DNA from: Planctomycetota bacterium
GTDB lineage: Bacteria; Planctomycetota; Planctomycetia; Pirellulales; Lacipirellulaceae
Direction of reading: 5' to 3'
DNA length: 64,000 nt
Assembly: GCA_013152205.1 (NCBI GenBank)
Contig: JAADGV010000019.1
Coordinates: 1 to 64,000, forward strand
Part shown: piece after piece, positions 62,963 to 64,000 of the stretch
Layout: every line of letters starts with the position of its first letter
Position numbering within the stretch: position 1 is the first letter of the stretch
Made by a program: the position numbers and the translations under genes
The notes under the pieces: model-generated
What the model saw: the letters and a program-made list of their open reading frames with translations, nothing else
The model's database searches: none
What the model was told of the DNA's origin: nothing

Positions 62963-64000
62963 CTACTTCTTCTTACGCTTATTGCGTTTTGGCTTGGGCT
63001 TTTGAGTGGAAGGTGGATCGGTGGCGAAAACAGCAGGCACGCCTTGCTCGTCGGTCTCTTGGCCGAGCAGGTGTAGCTCCTTATTAAGCATCACGAGCAA
63101 CGTCTGAAGGAAAGCGACAAGCATCGGGCCGACCAAGATGCCGATTGGGCCTAATGCTTGGATACCACCAATGACGCTGAGCAGCGCTAGCAACGGGTGG
63201 AGATTGGATTGGCCGTGCAAGACATACGGTTTGACGAGATTATCGCTCATCGAAACAACGGTCCCGCAGTAAATTGCTAATACGATGGCGCTGGTGGTTG
63301 TCTCTGCGGTATAAAAATAGAGTACCGCACAAACGGGAACCCAAATGGCCGCCGCTCCGACAAACGGTACCATCGCTAGAAAAGCGGTAGCCGCTGTCAG
63401 AAAAAAAACATGCTCGACGCCTGCGAAGTAATAGCCTATCCCGGCCAATAAACCCTGCACAATCGCCGAAAGCAAGACGGCCACCACCACGGCTCGACTG
63501 ATATCGCCAAATTTGTCGAGTAGTTCCTGCTCGTACGTGTCATCCAGCGGAGAGAGCTTCATGAGGCCAGCGACCATATTTGGGCCATCGGCGAAAAAGT
63601 AGTACATCGTCAAAATCATAATCGCCAGTCCAAATAGCGTGCTGGCCACGGTGCGGACGCTGCCTACGGCCAAAGGAGTTGCGATCGCCTGAATCTGTTC
63701 GTTGATATTTCGATGGACGTTTTCCGAATCGAGTGCCGGAATACCGATTTTCGCAAGCAATTGGTTTGAGGCGCCAACGAGGCGCTCGATGGCATCATAG
63801 ATGGCGGTGACGGCAGCGGCATCCTGATCAACATCTGGCGGAGAGGTTGTAAGAGGGCTTTCTGCCTCGAGTCCGGAAGCATCCGAAGCATCTGCGTCAG
63901 TAACTACGTCGATGGGTGGCTCTGCCGCTGGAGCCACAGTCTTTTCCGATGTCTGGATGGCAACATGATGTGCCGGACCGTTGAACGTCCTGTAGATCTC
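62963..64000 (-). CDS. AI-2E-family permease (5' end beyond the window)
   Basis: At least 345 residues are in the window; the frame stays open to its right edge, so the N-terminus is missing. It is a multi-helix PerM/AI-2E-type transporter with the family region ALLSAIVQGLLAGIGYYF, FLAMVPFVGAAAIWVPV, and the PIGILVGPMLVAFLQTLL end. The N-terminal part in view is an acidic linker, the C-terminus is a basic tail (KPKPKRNKRKKK). What these proteins export varies; AI-2 is only one reported substrate. Confidence 0.85.
   Translation of the reverse strand, partial: EIYRTFNGPAHHVAIQTSEKTVAPAAEPPIDVVTDADASDASGLEAESPLTTSPPDVDQDAAAVTAIYDAIERLVGASNQLLAKIGIPALDSENVHRNINEQIQAIATPLAVGSVRTVASTLFGLAIMILTMYYFFADGPNMVAGLMKLSPLDDTYEQELLDKFGDISRAVVVAVLLSAIVQGLLAGIGYYFAGVEHVFFLTAATAFLAMVPFVGAAAIWVPVCAVLYFYTAETTTSAIVLAIYCGTVVSMSDNLVKPYVLHGQSNLHPLLALLSVIGGIQALGPIGILVGPMLVAFLQTLLVMLNKELHLLGQETDEQGVPAVFATDPPSTQKPKPKRNKRKKK

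Overview
The window looks like a planctomycete chromosome, most likely Pirellulales. I infer this from the gene set, without a database search. It includes a formylglycine-type sulfatase, a Tat-exported Gfo/Idh/MocA oxidoreductase, separate coaC and coaB genes, two GroELs, secreted proteins of planctomycete type, loosely packed genes and many hairpin-forming intergenic repeats.

Layout. 0-3.2 kb: a broken integrase beside tRNA-Ser(UGA), then a sulfatase. 3.6-9.3 kb: clpB and dnaK, with a RAYT/IS200-type transposase and its REP-like hairpins between them. 9.7-21 kb: housekeeping genes on the plus strand (pheA, tpiA, secG, yicC, gmk, rpoZ, coaC, coaB, argC, argJ, a K+-channel-like gene), ended by cobL on the minus strand. 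21-29.3 kb: glgX, purM, a DsbD-type reductase, an APH-fold kinase, a P-II protein and a degenerate receiver. 29.3-37.3 kb: a minus-strand chaperone block in the order groEL-groES-groEL-dnaJ-grpE-fmdB-yacG plus a membrane protein. 37.3-39.3 kb is nearly empty.

39.3-54.4 kb is a composite island built on tRNA-Arg(CCG). The intact tRNA lies at 47774-47847. A displaced 3' half lies at 39316-39358 and a displaced 5' half at 54322-54362. The left part (39.3-47.8 kb) is an integrative element with a Rep-like initiator, two paralogous zinc-ribbon proteins, an excisionase and a tyrosine integrase. Its cargo is a DUF262-HEPN pair, which resembles known defence pairs, plus unknown genes. The right part (47.8-54.3 kb) has no integrase. 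It carries a patatin phospholipase joined through one membrane helix to a C-terminal Cache-like sensor, and a three-gene membrane/FG-GAP operon.

54.4-64 kb returns to ordinary chromosome: HIT protein, Trm112-like protein, tRNA-Ser(CGA), a chalcone-isomerase-like secreted protein, the Gfo/Idh/MocA oxidoreductase, a cysteine-rich predicted outer-membrane protein, a low-complexity envelope protein and an AI-2E-type permease cut by the window end.

The best candidates for something undescribed are the patatin-TM-Cache protein, the DUF6796/FG-GAP/four-helix operon beside it, the 350-residue protein coupled to the Rep gene, and a family of about 115-bp elements with conserved ends but interchangeable hairpin cores.
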